From contig NZ_BMYF01000005.1 in NCBI RefSeq assembly GCF_014652135.1, positions 163,254-227,253 of the forward strand: 64,000 nucleotides of DNA, in the 5' to 3' direction. Positions 1-8,420 of the stretch are shown piece after piece; position 1 is the stretch's first letter; each line of letters starts with the position of its first letter. The notes under the pieces were generated by a model. It ran no database searches and had not been told where the DNA came from. It saw nothing but the letters and a program-made list of their open reading frames with translations. The DNA comes from Mongoliitalea lutea. GTDB lineage: Bacteria; Bacteroidota; Bacteroidia; Cytophagales; Cyclobacteriaceae. The position numbers and the translations under genes are program-made.

Positions 1-378
1 TGTGAAGGAAGCTTTGCTATCAAGGTTTTTCCAAAGTAATCTACCGGACTGATACCTGTGTTGCAGCGGGTAATTGGGGCTGCGGCCGGATACCAGCTCC
101 CTTGAACTCTATTAAGCTCCGGACAATCAACCGCAGCCATCATTAAAAAACGCTCAGATGTCTGCTGATCTTGAGCTTCATAAGGGGAAAAGCCCTCCAT
201 ATTTGACTGTCCAAAGGCTAAAAAAACATAGAAATTGGGATCTACTCCATCCTGTACATTCATTCTTTTTGCAGGAGTCAATACTTGCAAAGAGGGTAAA
301 TGATCTACAATCAAGTAATATCCCGTAACAGTAACAAGACCGAATACACATACCCAAACCATCAAACTTTTTCCCATA
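1..378 (-). CDS. CE6-type acetylxylan esterase, partial (N-terminal part only)
   Basis: The reading frame is open from an ATG at 378 down to the window edge, so only about 126 N-terminal residues are visible. It opens with a hydrophobic signal/anchor segment (about residues 5-24), followed near residue 56 by GQSNMEG. This is the block I motif of the SGNH sialate O-acetylesterase/CE6 family, and its Ser is the nucleophile. CE6 enzymes remove acetyl groups from xylan in the periplasm. The start lies only 5 bp after the GH95 stop, so the gene is the next member of the same operon. The catalytic Asp/His block lies outside the window. The family is clear; substrate specificity for xylan is inferred from the neighbours. 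Confidence 0.82.
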
Positions 379-383
379 ACAAT

Positions 384-2849
384 TTACTTCTGTGTTAATT
401 GAATAATTTCACCTGCTTTGGTTGCTATCTCATATTCGTAGATTTTCCTCAATTCCGGTAAGTTGGATTTGCTCATATCATCTACAAATGGCTTAATTTC
501 AGGAACAGTATAAAAAGGATTTGAATTTTCCCCTGAAAGCAGTTGTAACCCTTTCCCTTTCAAAGGATGATACGATCTAATGATACAAGTACCTCCCAAA
601 TTAGAATGGATACGGATAGCTTTTGCTTGAGAGTTCTCCCAATCAATCGCTACTTCAAATCCTCCTCTAGCCCTCAATCCTGACACTTTGCCTTTCTTCC
701 ATGCATCAGGTAAGGCAGGAAGAATATGAATAGCACCATCATGACTCTGTAAAAGCATTTCGGCAATTCCGGCGGTACAGCCAAAATTTCCATCAATCTG
801 GAAGGGTGGATGAGAATCAAATAAGTTAGGGTAGGTGCCTCCTTTTTGTTTGCCATCAGGAAGAATAGCTGGACTTAGCTGATCCTTGAGCAATTTCAAT
901 GCATGGTTTCCATCTAAAAATCGAGCCCATAAATTAACTTTCCATCCCATAGACCAGCCTGTAGAGACATCTCCTCTCGCTTGAAGAGAAACTTTAGCCG
1001 CTTCAAATAATTCTGGAGTTCGATAAGGTGAAATCTGATTGGATGGATAAAGTCCATACAGATGCGACACATGTCTATGATCATCTTCGGGATTATCCCA
1101 ATCAAAGAACCACTCTTGCAGCTGCCCCCACTTCCCTATCCTCATTGGAGGAAGGGCTGCCATACGCTCTTTCATCACCTCAAGCTCTGGATCATTATCG
1201 TTGAGGATAGCACCGGCAGCGATAGTTTTTCGGAACAAATCCAACAAGAGCTGATTATCCATGGTGTTCCCCATAGCCACAGCTGCTCTGTGATGCTGAT
1301 AAGGAACGTTTTCAGGGGAAACTGAAGGAGAGACTACCCAATACCCTGTATCCGGATCCTCTGTCATAAAGTCAACAAAAAATAGAGCAGCTGACTTCAA
1401 GGCTGGGTAAACTTGTAACAAGAATGCCTCATTACCGGAAAACTCATATTTCTCCCACAGATGTTGCGCGAGCCAAGCTCCTCCTAATGGCCACATGCCT
1501 GATTCTGCAAAATCAATTGGGCCGGTAACTCTCCATAAATCCGTATTATGGTGGAGCACCCACCCTCTCGCACCATACATATTTTGGGCTGTGGACTGAC
1601 CTGACTCCGATAATTCCCGCACCATCTGTATGAAAGGCTCATGGAGTTCAGATAAATTGGTAATTTCAGCTGGCCAATAATTCATTTCCGCATTGATATT
1701 GACCGTGTATTTACTGTCCCAAGCTGGATGCAGTTGGTAATTCCATATGCCCTGCAAATTGGCTGGCTGCCCTCCGGGTCTGGATGAAGCAATCAACAAA
1801 TACCTGCCAAACTGAAAATACAATGCTGCCAAATGCGGATCTTCACCTGAAGCAAAGTGCTCGATCCGCTTATCTGTGGGAAGATCAGCAGCTGGAGTTA
1901 CCCCCAAATCCAAACTTACCCTATTGTATAAACTTTGGTAATCAGTTAGATGATCTTGAAGAAGGATAGTATAATCTTTCGAAGTCGCCTTGGCTAAAAC
2001 CTCGTTGACTTTAGCAGCAGGATCTTCACTGATGTCCTGATAGTTGACAAAATTGGTCGCAATTGCAATGAAAATGAGTACCTCTTCTGCATCAATCACT
2101 TGGATATGATCATCTTTAACCCGAAGCTCACCTGTCTTGGGAAGTATAAATTTAGCTTGGCCTTCGAAAACTACTGCTCCCTTGATCCCCTCATGATCGG
2201 AGGACTTTCCGGTAAATACCAATGCATCCGATGTTGTAGAAACCATTAAACTCCCCGGTCTATCAAAGGAAGTAGTGAAATTAAGTGCTTTGACTTCATC
2301 CGCTTTGAGTCTAAACACTAATACCTGATCAGGGAAAGAGGCAAAAGCTTCGGAAGAAATTTTCACGCCTGATTTTTGGAATTCCGTTCGGACGATACCG
2401 GTTTCTAAATCCAACTCTCTGTAATATTCCGAAACCTGACTGCTATCCTGATGGGTAATTCTTAAATTCCCAATAGTTTGATAGGGCATCCCATGGACTC
2501 CACTGAAAAAATTCTCATCCACCAATTGTTGTGCTTTCACATATGCTCCCTCAAAAATCAACTCCTGTACTTGTCTCAATACACCAAGAGCATTTGGATT
2601 ATCATTTTCATGAGGCTGTCCTGCATAGAAAGTATTTTCATTCAATTGAATCAATTCACGCGAAGGATCTCCAAAAATCATGGCACCTAGTCGCCCATTG
2701 CCAATTGGTAAAGCCTCTACCCATTGACTAGCAGGTTGTTCATACCACAACTTCCAATCTTGGCTTGTAACCTCTTCTTTAACAGCACAGGCGCTCAAAC
2801 TGAAAATCAGCAGACAAATCAAACTATATTTACGTATGTCGATACTCAT
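384..2849 (-). CDS. GH95 family alpha-L-fucosidase/alpha-L-galactosidase lipoprotein
   Basis: This is an 821-aa protein with an SPII signal (lipobox LSAC, lipidated Cys21), so it is probably membrane-anchored. The N-terminal beta-domain signature ([15 protein letters not shown], near residue 50) and the (alpha/alpha)6 barrel motifs [27 protein letters not shown] and FQIDGNFG are those of GH95. The Asn residues of NINAEMN, the Glu of SPEN and the Asp of DGNFG are the likely catalytic set by family analogy. GH95 enzymes remove terminal alpha-L-fucose or alpha-L-galactose by inversion; in xylan loci they act on L-galactose or fucose caps of complex glucuronoarabinoxylan. The length is normal for the family. 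It lies 23 bp after the GH43-CBM6 gene and 5 bp before the CE6 gene in one operon. Galactosidase versus fucosidase activity cannot be decided from sequence. Confidence 0.9.
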   Translation of the reverse strand: MSIDIRKYSLICLLIFSLSACAVKEEVTSQDWKLWYEQPASQWVEALPIGNGRLGAMIFGDPSRELIQLNENTFYAGQPHENDNPNALGVLRQVQELIFEGAYVKAQQLVDENFFSGVHGMPYQTIGNLRITHQDSSQVSEYYRELDLETGIVRTEFQKSGVKISSEAFASFPDQVLVFRLKADEVKALNFTTSFDRPGSLMVSTTSDALVFTGKSSDHEGIKGAVVFEGQAKFILPKTGELRVKDDHIQVIDAEEVLIFIAIATNFVNYQDISEDPAAKVNEVLAKATSKDYTILLQDHLTDYQSLYNRVSLDLGVTPAADLPTDKRIEHFASGEDPHLAALYFQFGRYLLIASSRPGGQPANLQGIWNYQLHPAWDSKYTVNINAEMNYWPAEITNLSELHEPFIQMVRELSESGQSTAQNMYGARGWVLHHNTDLWRVTGPIDFAESGMWPLGGAWLAQHLWEKYEFSGNEAFLLQVYPALKSAALFFVDFMTEDPDTGYWVVSPSVSPENVPYQHHRAAVAMGNTMDNQLLLDLFRKTIAAGAILNDNDPELEVMKERMAALPPMRIGKWGQLQEWFFDWDNPEDDHRHVSHLYGLYPSNQISPYRTPELFEAAKVSLQARGDVSTGWSMGWKVNLWARFLDGNHALKLLKDQLSPAILPDGKQKGGTYPNLFDSHPPFQIDGNFGCTAGIAEMLLQSHDGAIHILPALPDAWKKGKVSGLRARGGFEVAIDWENSQAKAIRIHSNLGGTCIIRSYHPLKGKGLQLLSGENSNPFYTVPEIKPFVDDMSKSNLPELRKIYEYEIATKAGEIIQLTQK

Positions 2850-2872
2850 GAATCAAATAGTCTCGATTTAAG

Positions 2873-4252
2873 TTATAGAAAGGTGACCCAATCCAACGCT
2901 AAGTTTCCGCTGCCTTTATAGACAAATACCAAATCATGTAGCCCATTTACTTGGGCAGCTGTAGACTCTTGTATTTCTACCCAGCCATTGCTTGGCTTTA
3001 TAGGTATTTCTGCAATGATTTTCCCATTTTCCAAAGCTGAGCGCACTTGAAGTATCCCCTCAGTATCGGCATTTACTTTTACCTTGATTGCTCCCAGTTG
3101 ACTAGTTCCGAAATCAACTTTGTTATACCGCACCCAAGAATTGTTCTGAGTGAAAACTGACTTCCACCCATCAAATGGCACATCCTTATTCAGAAATTCA
3201 ATCGCATAGCCTTGGGTACTTTTGGAGCTGTACCGATCAGGATGTATCCGACGATTCGCCTCTGAAATACCGATCCCCCGGTGAGTTGGGATTACTTTTT
3301 TGATCAAACCATCAGCTGTAAAAAACAAGCTATCAGCTCGGATAGAGCGATTTTTATCAAAATCAGGAGAAAAATCATTATGATGGTAAAAGAAATACCA
3401 TTGCCCTTTGAACTTGGCTACGGACTGATGATTGGTCCAGCAACCGGTAGGTGATTCATCCATAATCACACCTTTGTATTCAAATGGACCTAAGGGATGA
3501 CGCGCAGTTGCATATTCAATACGCTCGGTTTGATTTTCTACTCTTGGATAGGTTAGGTAATAAATTCCATTTCTTTCAAACAAGAACGGCCCTTCTTTCA
3601 AACCTTTGGACGGAATATTTTCAATGATTCTTGGCTCCTCAGCCAATTCCAACATATTGTCCTTCAGCTTAGCAACAAAAAAATCATGCTGTGACCAATA
3701 CAAGTAGGCTTGTCCATCTTTATCAATAAATACATTTGGGTCTATGCCATATACCTGAGGAATGGGCGTTGGTTCTGGAGTGAATGGACCGCCCGGATTA
3801 TCTCCTATAGCTACCCCAATATTGAAAGCAGAACCATTGACTGTTGGATCGTTTTGTCTTTCTAAATGTCCTTTGGCTTTGGAAGGAAAAAAGAAATAGT
3901 ACTTTCCATTTTTCTCTGCCCCATCAGGTGCCCACATACTATATGATTCCTGATCTGCCCAAGGCACATGCGATTGATGCAAAGCCATGCCATGGTCATC
4001 CCAATCAATCAAATTATCAGAAGAAAACACATGGTAATCTTCCATACAAAACCAATCAGGTCTGCCTTGAGTATGTTCACAGCGGATATCATGTGAAGCA
4101 TAAATATATATTCTATCCCCAAAAACTTTGGCACTGGGGTCTGCGGAAAACTGATGTCTAACTAATGGGTTTTGTGCGAAAGCTATTGTTTGTATGAGCA
4201 ATAAGGCCCATAAAAACATTGATTTCCTTAAAAGTACATGGGTATGAATCAT
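2873..4252 (-). CDS. GH43 glycosidase with C-terminal CBM6 (arabinofuranosidase/xylosidase)
   Basis: This 459-aa protein has an SPI-type signal peptide (cleavage near AFAQ, residue 27). A five-bladed GH43 propeller follows: base Asp38 in FSADPSAKVFGD, pKa-modulating Asp171 in YGIDPNVFID and acid Glu220 in GLKEGPFLFE. The last 120 or so residues (VDFGT, DLVFVYKG, LALDWVTF) form a CBM6-type beta-sandwich that binds xylan chains. This combination is typical of arabinoxylan arabinofuranosidases and exo-xylosidases acting in the periplasm. The catalytic triad is complete and nothing looks broken. It sits 29 bp downstream of the other GH43 gene. Exact specificity (alpha-L-Araf from single or double substitution, or beta-xylosidase) is not determinable here. 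Confidence 0.9.
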   Translation of the reverse strand: MIHTHVLLRKSMFLWALLLIQTIAFAQNPLVRHQFSADPSAKVFGDRIYIYASHDIRCEHTQGRPDWFCMEDYHVFSSDNLIDWDDHGMALHQSHVPWADQESYSMWAPDGAEKNGKYYFFFPSKAKGHLERQNDPTVNGSAFNIGVAIGDNPGGPFTPEPTPIPQVYGIDPNVFIDKDGQAYLYWSQHDFFVAKLKDNMLELAEEPRIIENIPSKGLKEGPFLFERNGIYYLTYPRVENQTERIEYATARHPLGPFEYKGVIMDESPTGCWTNHQSVAKFKGQWYFFYHHNDFSPDFDKNRSIRADSLFFTADGLIKKVIPTHRGIGISEANRRIHPDRYSSKSTQGYAIEFLNKDVPFDGWKSVFTQNNSWVRYNKVDFGTSQLGAIKVKVNADTEGILQVRSALENGKIIAEIPIKPSNGWVEIQESTAAQVNGLHDLVFVYKGSGNLALDWVTFL

Positions 4253-4281
4253 CGGTATATCTGGGTTTAATAGGTTATAGG

Positions 4282-5841
4282 TTACTGGGAAATTCTGAAA
4301 TCACTGAAATCAACCTTCCCACCGGGGTCACTTGTGGCGTAATAGAATAGCGCAAAACGATATCCCATAAAATGAGGGAGGGTATAACTCATCTTTAGTT
4401 GAGGCCCAAGTTGGGTCCAAGTTTCACCATCATCTTCACTGTAAAAGAAGCTGGCTAGATCTTTTCGATCTTGGAAATCGCCGTAAGCTTTAAATCTTAT
4501 TCGGTCACTTGCAATCTTTTTTCCTTCATATATGATCGGATTCTCTTGTTCAATCAATTCCAATTGTAAAACCTTTTGACCATCTTTTACTTTCACGCCA
4601 ATCCAGCCATAATGCTTTTGCAAGAGCCCAAGACCAGCGACATCCCCTTCTTTCAATTGATTCAAGTGCAAGGTTACTTCTGCCGCACTCGTTGGGCCAA
4701 AGGTTCGTTGAGTAAGCGTATTTCTTGCGGACAACCAAGAATCATCTATTCTATTTGTATGAAAAGAAATCAGACCTTCTACTCTGTTAATTGACCAAAG
4801 TTTCTCCACAGGATTATGATTCCATTGCCAAACCAATGGCAAATCCGGCTCATTTTCAGAACGTTTGAAATTATCAGAAGCCACAATGGAAGGAATAGAT
4901 GTTTTTTGCGCAGGCAATTGAGTTAATTCCATAGGAACTTGACCATCAACTCCTAGGATAGGCCAACCCTGTCCCCATATCACGGGGACCAAATAAGGAA
5001 TTCTCCCTACCGCCCCAAAATCTCGGAATAAATAGGCAAACCAATCACCATCAGGCGTATCTATCAATCCACCTTGGGCAACTCCTTTATCTTCCAAGGC
5101 TACTCTCCCCTCATATGGGCCAAAAAGATTGTCAGCTTTGTGTATCAGGACTGTTCGCATGCCTCCACGTGGCCAAGCGATATTGAAGAGGTAATAGTTT
5201 CCATCGATTTTAAACATTTGGGAACCCTCTGCATGAAGCATGATTTCTTTTTCAATAGGCGCATGTGCTTTTGCTACTAAAACCTGCTCTGTTTCCCTCT
5301 TAATACCCGAAAGATCTTGCTTCAGTTGGACGATTTTAATCTCACCACCTCCCCAAATCATATAGACCTTATCATCCTCAAAAAATAAGGAATGGTCATG
5401 AAGCGAAGGACTGAAATAAGTTGCTTTCCAATTTCCTGACTCAATATCATCCGTCGTGTAGATATAGGTTTTATTGGTATTCCCTGAAAAAGTACTGACA
5501 TAATAAATACCATCATGATACCGAAGACTACTTGCCCAAGAGCCCTTTCCGTACATGGATTTTCCATTATCCAAAGCCAAATCATCACCATTATCCAATA
5601 CATCATATGCATAATTGAGTAATTCCCAATTGACCAAATCTGTAGATTTCATAATTGGCAATCCAGGACTCATATGCATCGTCGTGCTACTCATGTAATA
5701 GACATCCCCAACCCTTATGATAGAAGGGTCGGGAACATCTGCGTGGATTATTGGATTTATAGCATGCTGAGCAAAAGCTTCAGAACCAATAATAACGAGA
5801 AGAAAACTAAGGATAAATGAAAAGGTGCGCGTTTCTACCAT
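4282..5841 (-). CDS. GH43 glycosidase, subfamily 12-like, with C-terminal beta-sandwich
   Basis: This is a 519-aa protein with a signal peptide ending near AFAQ (residue 25). The N-terminal propeller has the pattern DVPDPSIIRVGDVYYM with catalytic Asp38, Asp149 in LHDHSLFF and Glu205 in LHAEGSQMF. The string SSTTMHMSPGLPIMKSTDL is characteristic of the GH43 group around subfamily 12. The C-terminal 200 residues (LPLVWQWNHNP, RNTLTQRTFGP, DRIRFKAYGDF) are the GH43 C-terminal concanavalin-like domain that shapes the active site in beta-xylosidases. The likely role is hydrolysis of xylo-oligosaccharides or arabinofuranosyl branches in the periplasm. It lies 28 bp after the GH10 xylanase gene in the operon. 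Confidence 0.9.
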   Translation of the reverse strand: MVETRTFSFILSFLLVIIGSEAFAQHAINPIIHADVPDPSIIRVGDVYYMSSTTMHMSPGLPIMKSTDLVNWELLNYAYDVLDNGDDLALDNGKSMYGKGSWASSLRYHDGIYYVSTFSGNTNKTYIYTTDDIESGNWKATYFSPSLHDHSLFFEDDKVYMIWGGGEIKIVQLKQDLSGIKRETEQVLVAKAHAPIEKEIMLHAEGSQMFKIDGNYYLFNIAWPRGGMRTVLIHKADNLFGPYEGRVALEDKGVAQGGLIDTPDGDWFAYLFRDFGAVGRIPYLVPVIWGQGWPILGVDGQVPMELTQLPAQKTSIPSIVASDNFKRSENEPDLPLVWQWNHNPVEKLWSINRVEGLISFHTNRIDDSWLSARNTLTQRTFGPTSAAEVTLHLNQLKEGDVAGLGLLQKHYGWIGVKVKDGQKVLQLELIEQENPIIYEGKKIASDRIRFKAYGDFQDRKDLASFFYSEDDGETWTQLGPQLKMSYTLPHFMGYRFALFYYATSDPGGKVDFSDFRISQ

Positions 5842-5869
5842 GTCAGAAATTCACTAAATGATAGATTAT

Positions 5870-7015
5870 TTATTGTTGCGCTCGCGCCATAGTGATGATA
5901 TCACTCACTACGCTTTTGGGGGTATAATCTCTATTGAACAATAAAGGATAATCTGTACGCCCTCTTACCGGCCATCCATTTTTCCAAGAATCTCCATCCT
6001 GAATCCCCCAAAGTGTCACTCGGGAAATTTTATCATGATGCTTTAAAAACAGGCCAAAGAAGTCTCGGTAACGTTGATCAAATTTCTGCTGAATATCTTC
6101 TGGAAGCCCCTCCGTATATGGATTTAAGCTTTGTTGATAGGCAACATTGGTGGCTACATCTGCTCCCATATCTCTTCTTGGAGACGGCAAAACACTGAGA
6201 TCAAGTTCTGTTATCATCACAGTAACACCTAACTCAGAAAATGCCAAAATACTTTTTTCAAACTCATCCACCGTAGGGTAATCCAGCCCAATATGTCCTT
6301 GCATGCCAATACCATCGATGCGCACGCCTTGCGCTTGAAGATTTTTGACCATTCTGACTACTCCTTCTCTTTTTCCAGGGTTGGCCATGGAATAATCATT
6401 GTAATACAACTCAGCCTCTGGGTCAGCTTCATGGGCAAACTGAAAGGCCAATTTCACAAAGTCTTCTCCCAGAATCTGATAGAATTTACTATTTCTCCAA
6501 GAACCATCGTCTAGGATTGTTTCATTTACCACATCCCAACCTTTGATTTTCCCTTTGTATCTACCTACTACGGTATGAATATGGTCTCTCATTCGTTGGG
6601 TCAATACTTCTGGACTGACATCTTTACCTTCACTATCGGTAAAAAACCATCTTGGTGCTTGAGAATGCCAGATCAGGGTATGACCTACTATATGAAAATT
6701 CCCCTCTTGCCCTAACTCAACAAATTTATCGGCCATGGTGAAATTGAAGTTCCCTTCCGAAGGTTGCATCAATCCACTTTTCATGATGTTTTCGGCAACA
6801 ATCGAATTAAAGTGCTGACTCAACACCTCCAAGCCTTTGGTATCAGTTCTGTTAATATGACTCGTATTTAACGCTGCACCAAAAAGAAACTTTCCTTCAA
6901 AAGCTGATTGAAGAAAGAAGTCATCATCATTCCCAGTAAAATCCTGGGTTGAAAATGACGCAAGTATTACCACCGATAATACTAGGGCAAATTTTCTCAG
7001 ATGTGTTGTTTTCAT
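5870..7015 (-). CDS. GH10 endo-1,4-beta-xylanase
   Basis: This 381-aa protein has a signal peptide (to about residue 22) and one GH10 TIM barrel. All family hallmarks are intact: AENIMK (residues 75-79), GHTLIWHSQ (111-119), WDVVNE with acid/base Glu165, YNDYSM, GIGMQGHIG and ITELDLS with nucleophile Glu270, then TLWGIQDGDSW near the end. It cleaves internal beta-1,4 bonds of xylan and xylo-oligosaccharides. No CBM or lipobox is seen, so it is probably a periplasmic oligosaccharide-cleaving xylanase. It is the positive control against which the mutated GH10-like protein at 8421-10529 can be judged. It lies 37 bp after the GH5 gene. Confidence 0.95.
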   Translation of the reverse strand: MKTTHLRKFALVLSVVILASFSTQDFTGNDDDFFLQSAFEGKFLFGAALNTSHINRTDTKGLEVLSQHFNSIVAENIMKSGLMQPSEGNFNFTMADKFVELGQEGNFHIVGHTLIWHSQAPRWFFTDSEGKDVSPEVLTQRMRDHIHTVVGRYKGKIKGWDVVNETILDDGSWRNSKFYQILGEDFVKLAFQFAHEADPEAELYYNDYSMANPGKREGVVRMVKNLQAQGVRIDGIGMQGHIGLDYPTVDEFEKSILAFSELGVTVMITELDLSVLPSPRRDMGADVATNVAYQQSLNPYTEGLPEDIQQKFDQRYRDFFGLFLKHHDKISRVTLWGIQDGDSWKNGWPVRGRTDYPLLFNRDYTPKSVVSDIITMARAQQ

Positions 7016-7052
7016 AATTTCTTATTTTTTCTTCTAGTGATAACTGGGTAAA

Positions 7053-8309
7053 TCAAGATCCACAGATAGTTTTTTCTTGAGCGTATGCTCTAAACCAATT
7101 GTAAACCGGGTAAGCACAAGCTTCCGGATTTCTATTGTAAGCGATGTCACCTTGCGGATCAGCATTATGGATGAGATTTTCAGGCATCAATAAATTCCAA
7201 CTCACATTCCCTGACTCATCCGCCAAAACTTTAAAGTTGGCCCCAAATCCCCAAGTACCGGGAGTACCTGTTACGCCCCCTTTACCCCAAACCAAATATT
7301 CTTCCGGACCCCAATCAATCTCTGTGATGGCGATAGGAGCAATGTCTGCTACTGGTTTGATATGGGTATTCCAATTTCTTCTAAAGGTGATCGGGTCATT
7401 ATTATCCTGTCCCCAGTATCCTGGATAAATGTGGACAGCATAGCCATAATTATCATCCTCTATAGGATTATTAGGGAAGCCTCTATAATGAGACTGGTAA
7501 CCTGATCCAGGAATCCAGAGTACATTTTCGGCTCCATTAGCTCTGATCAAATCCACCATAGGTTGGAAAAAGAGCTTCAGTGCATCAAAATGAGGTTGGG
7601 TATCGCTTCCATATATTCCATTAGTACCTAAAATTTCTATAGGCTCATTGGCAAGTTCAAACATGACATGCTTGCGGTTTTTCAATTGGGGCAGTTTTGA
7701 AATATGATCCCAAATTCTCATCAGGTAATCAAAGTACTCATCCCCAACCGCAATTCTTTGGGGGCAGACGCCCGGAGGTCTCAAAATCACATACATTCCT
7801 CTACTCTCTGCATGATCTACCAAAGGCAAAACCACCTCCTCTATGGACCTTACAAATCTTGCAAAACTAAATCTTGATATGTCATGCTCAGGTAAGGGAG
7901 GTCCAGGCTCATTGCTCCAATAAGGATCCATATGCAATCTGACCATATTCAGATACCATTCCCCATTTCCCTTTGATAGCGTATTCATGACAGCCCGATT
8001 ATAGTTAAGGCATCCACCTACATCATAATCATTCCATCGCCAGATACCAACATGTCCACCATTAAACCAAGGGCTTGTAGTGATAGCAACTCCATGAAGG
8101 AGCACCTCATTACCACAAGGGTCTACCAAATGCCTTCCCTGCACTTTTAATTCCGGGGTAGGGAGTGGCCAAGATACATTGGTAGGCTCTTCATCTATGG
8201 AATCATTGGGATTTTCCTGTACTACCTCCTGCAAATCATCAGATTCGATGGTATTACATGAGAAAAAAAGTATCAGGAAACCTATGAGAATAGGCTTAAA
8301 GCGAAACAT
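7053..8309 (-). CDS. GH5 family glycoside hydrolase lipoprotein
   Basis: This 418-aa protein carries a lipobox (FFSC, lipidated Cys18) and an acidic linker to about residue 45, as expected for an outer-membrane surface enzyme. The barrel shows the GH5 pattern: LLHGVAI, MVRLHMDPY, MFELANEP with acid/base Glu222, AVHIYPGYWG and AITEIDWG with nucleophile Glu330. GH5 members in xylan loci are endo-xylanases or glucurono/arabinoxylanases, and GH5_4-type glucanases are also possible, so the subfamily is left open. It follows a 111-bp gap with a hairpin after the susCD genes, so it may be attenuated relative to them. It is co-directional with the rest of the locus. Confidence 0.85.
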   Translation of the reverse strand: MFRFKPILIGFLILFFSCNTIESDDLQEVVQENPNDSIDEEPTNVSWPLPTPELKVQGRHLVDPCGNEVLLHGVAITTSPWFNGGHVGIWRWNDYDVGGCLNYNRAVMNTLSKGNGEWYLNMVRLHMDPYWSNEPGPPLPEHDISRFSFARFVRSIEEVVLPLVDHAESRGMYVILRPPGVCPQRIAVGDEYFDYLMRIWDHISKLPQLKNRKHVMFELANEPIEILGTNGIYGSDTQPHFDALKLFFQPMVDLIRANGAENVLWIPGSGYQSHYRGFPNNPIEDDNYGYAVHIYPGYWGQDNNDPITFRRNWNTHIKPVADIAPIAITEIDWGPEEYLVWGKGGVTGTPGTWGFGANFKVLADESGNVSWNLLMPENLIHNADPQGDIAYNRNPEACAYPVYNWFRAYAQEKTICGS

Positions 8310-8378
8310 GATTATGGAGTTAAATAGTGGCTAAGAGACTGGCTAGGTCAGATTTTTTTGGTTACTTAGTTGAATAAA

Positions 8379-8410
8379 GGACAGGAAAGACACTAAGTAC
8401 TTCCCTGTCC
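8379..8410 (-). terminator. Hairpin between the susCD/binding-protein genes and GH5 (terminator or attenuator)
   Basis: A 9-10 bp stem (GGACAGG-AA paired with TT-CCCTGTCC, one bulge) with a 13-nt loop lies 10 bp after the stop of the GH10-like gene on the minus transcript. The following sequence is TTTATT, a weak U-tract. It is best read as partial attenuation that makes transporter mRNA more abundant than enzyme mRNA, rather than a full stop. This is inference. Confidence 0.5.
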
Positions 8411-8420
8411 AATTGTTCAA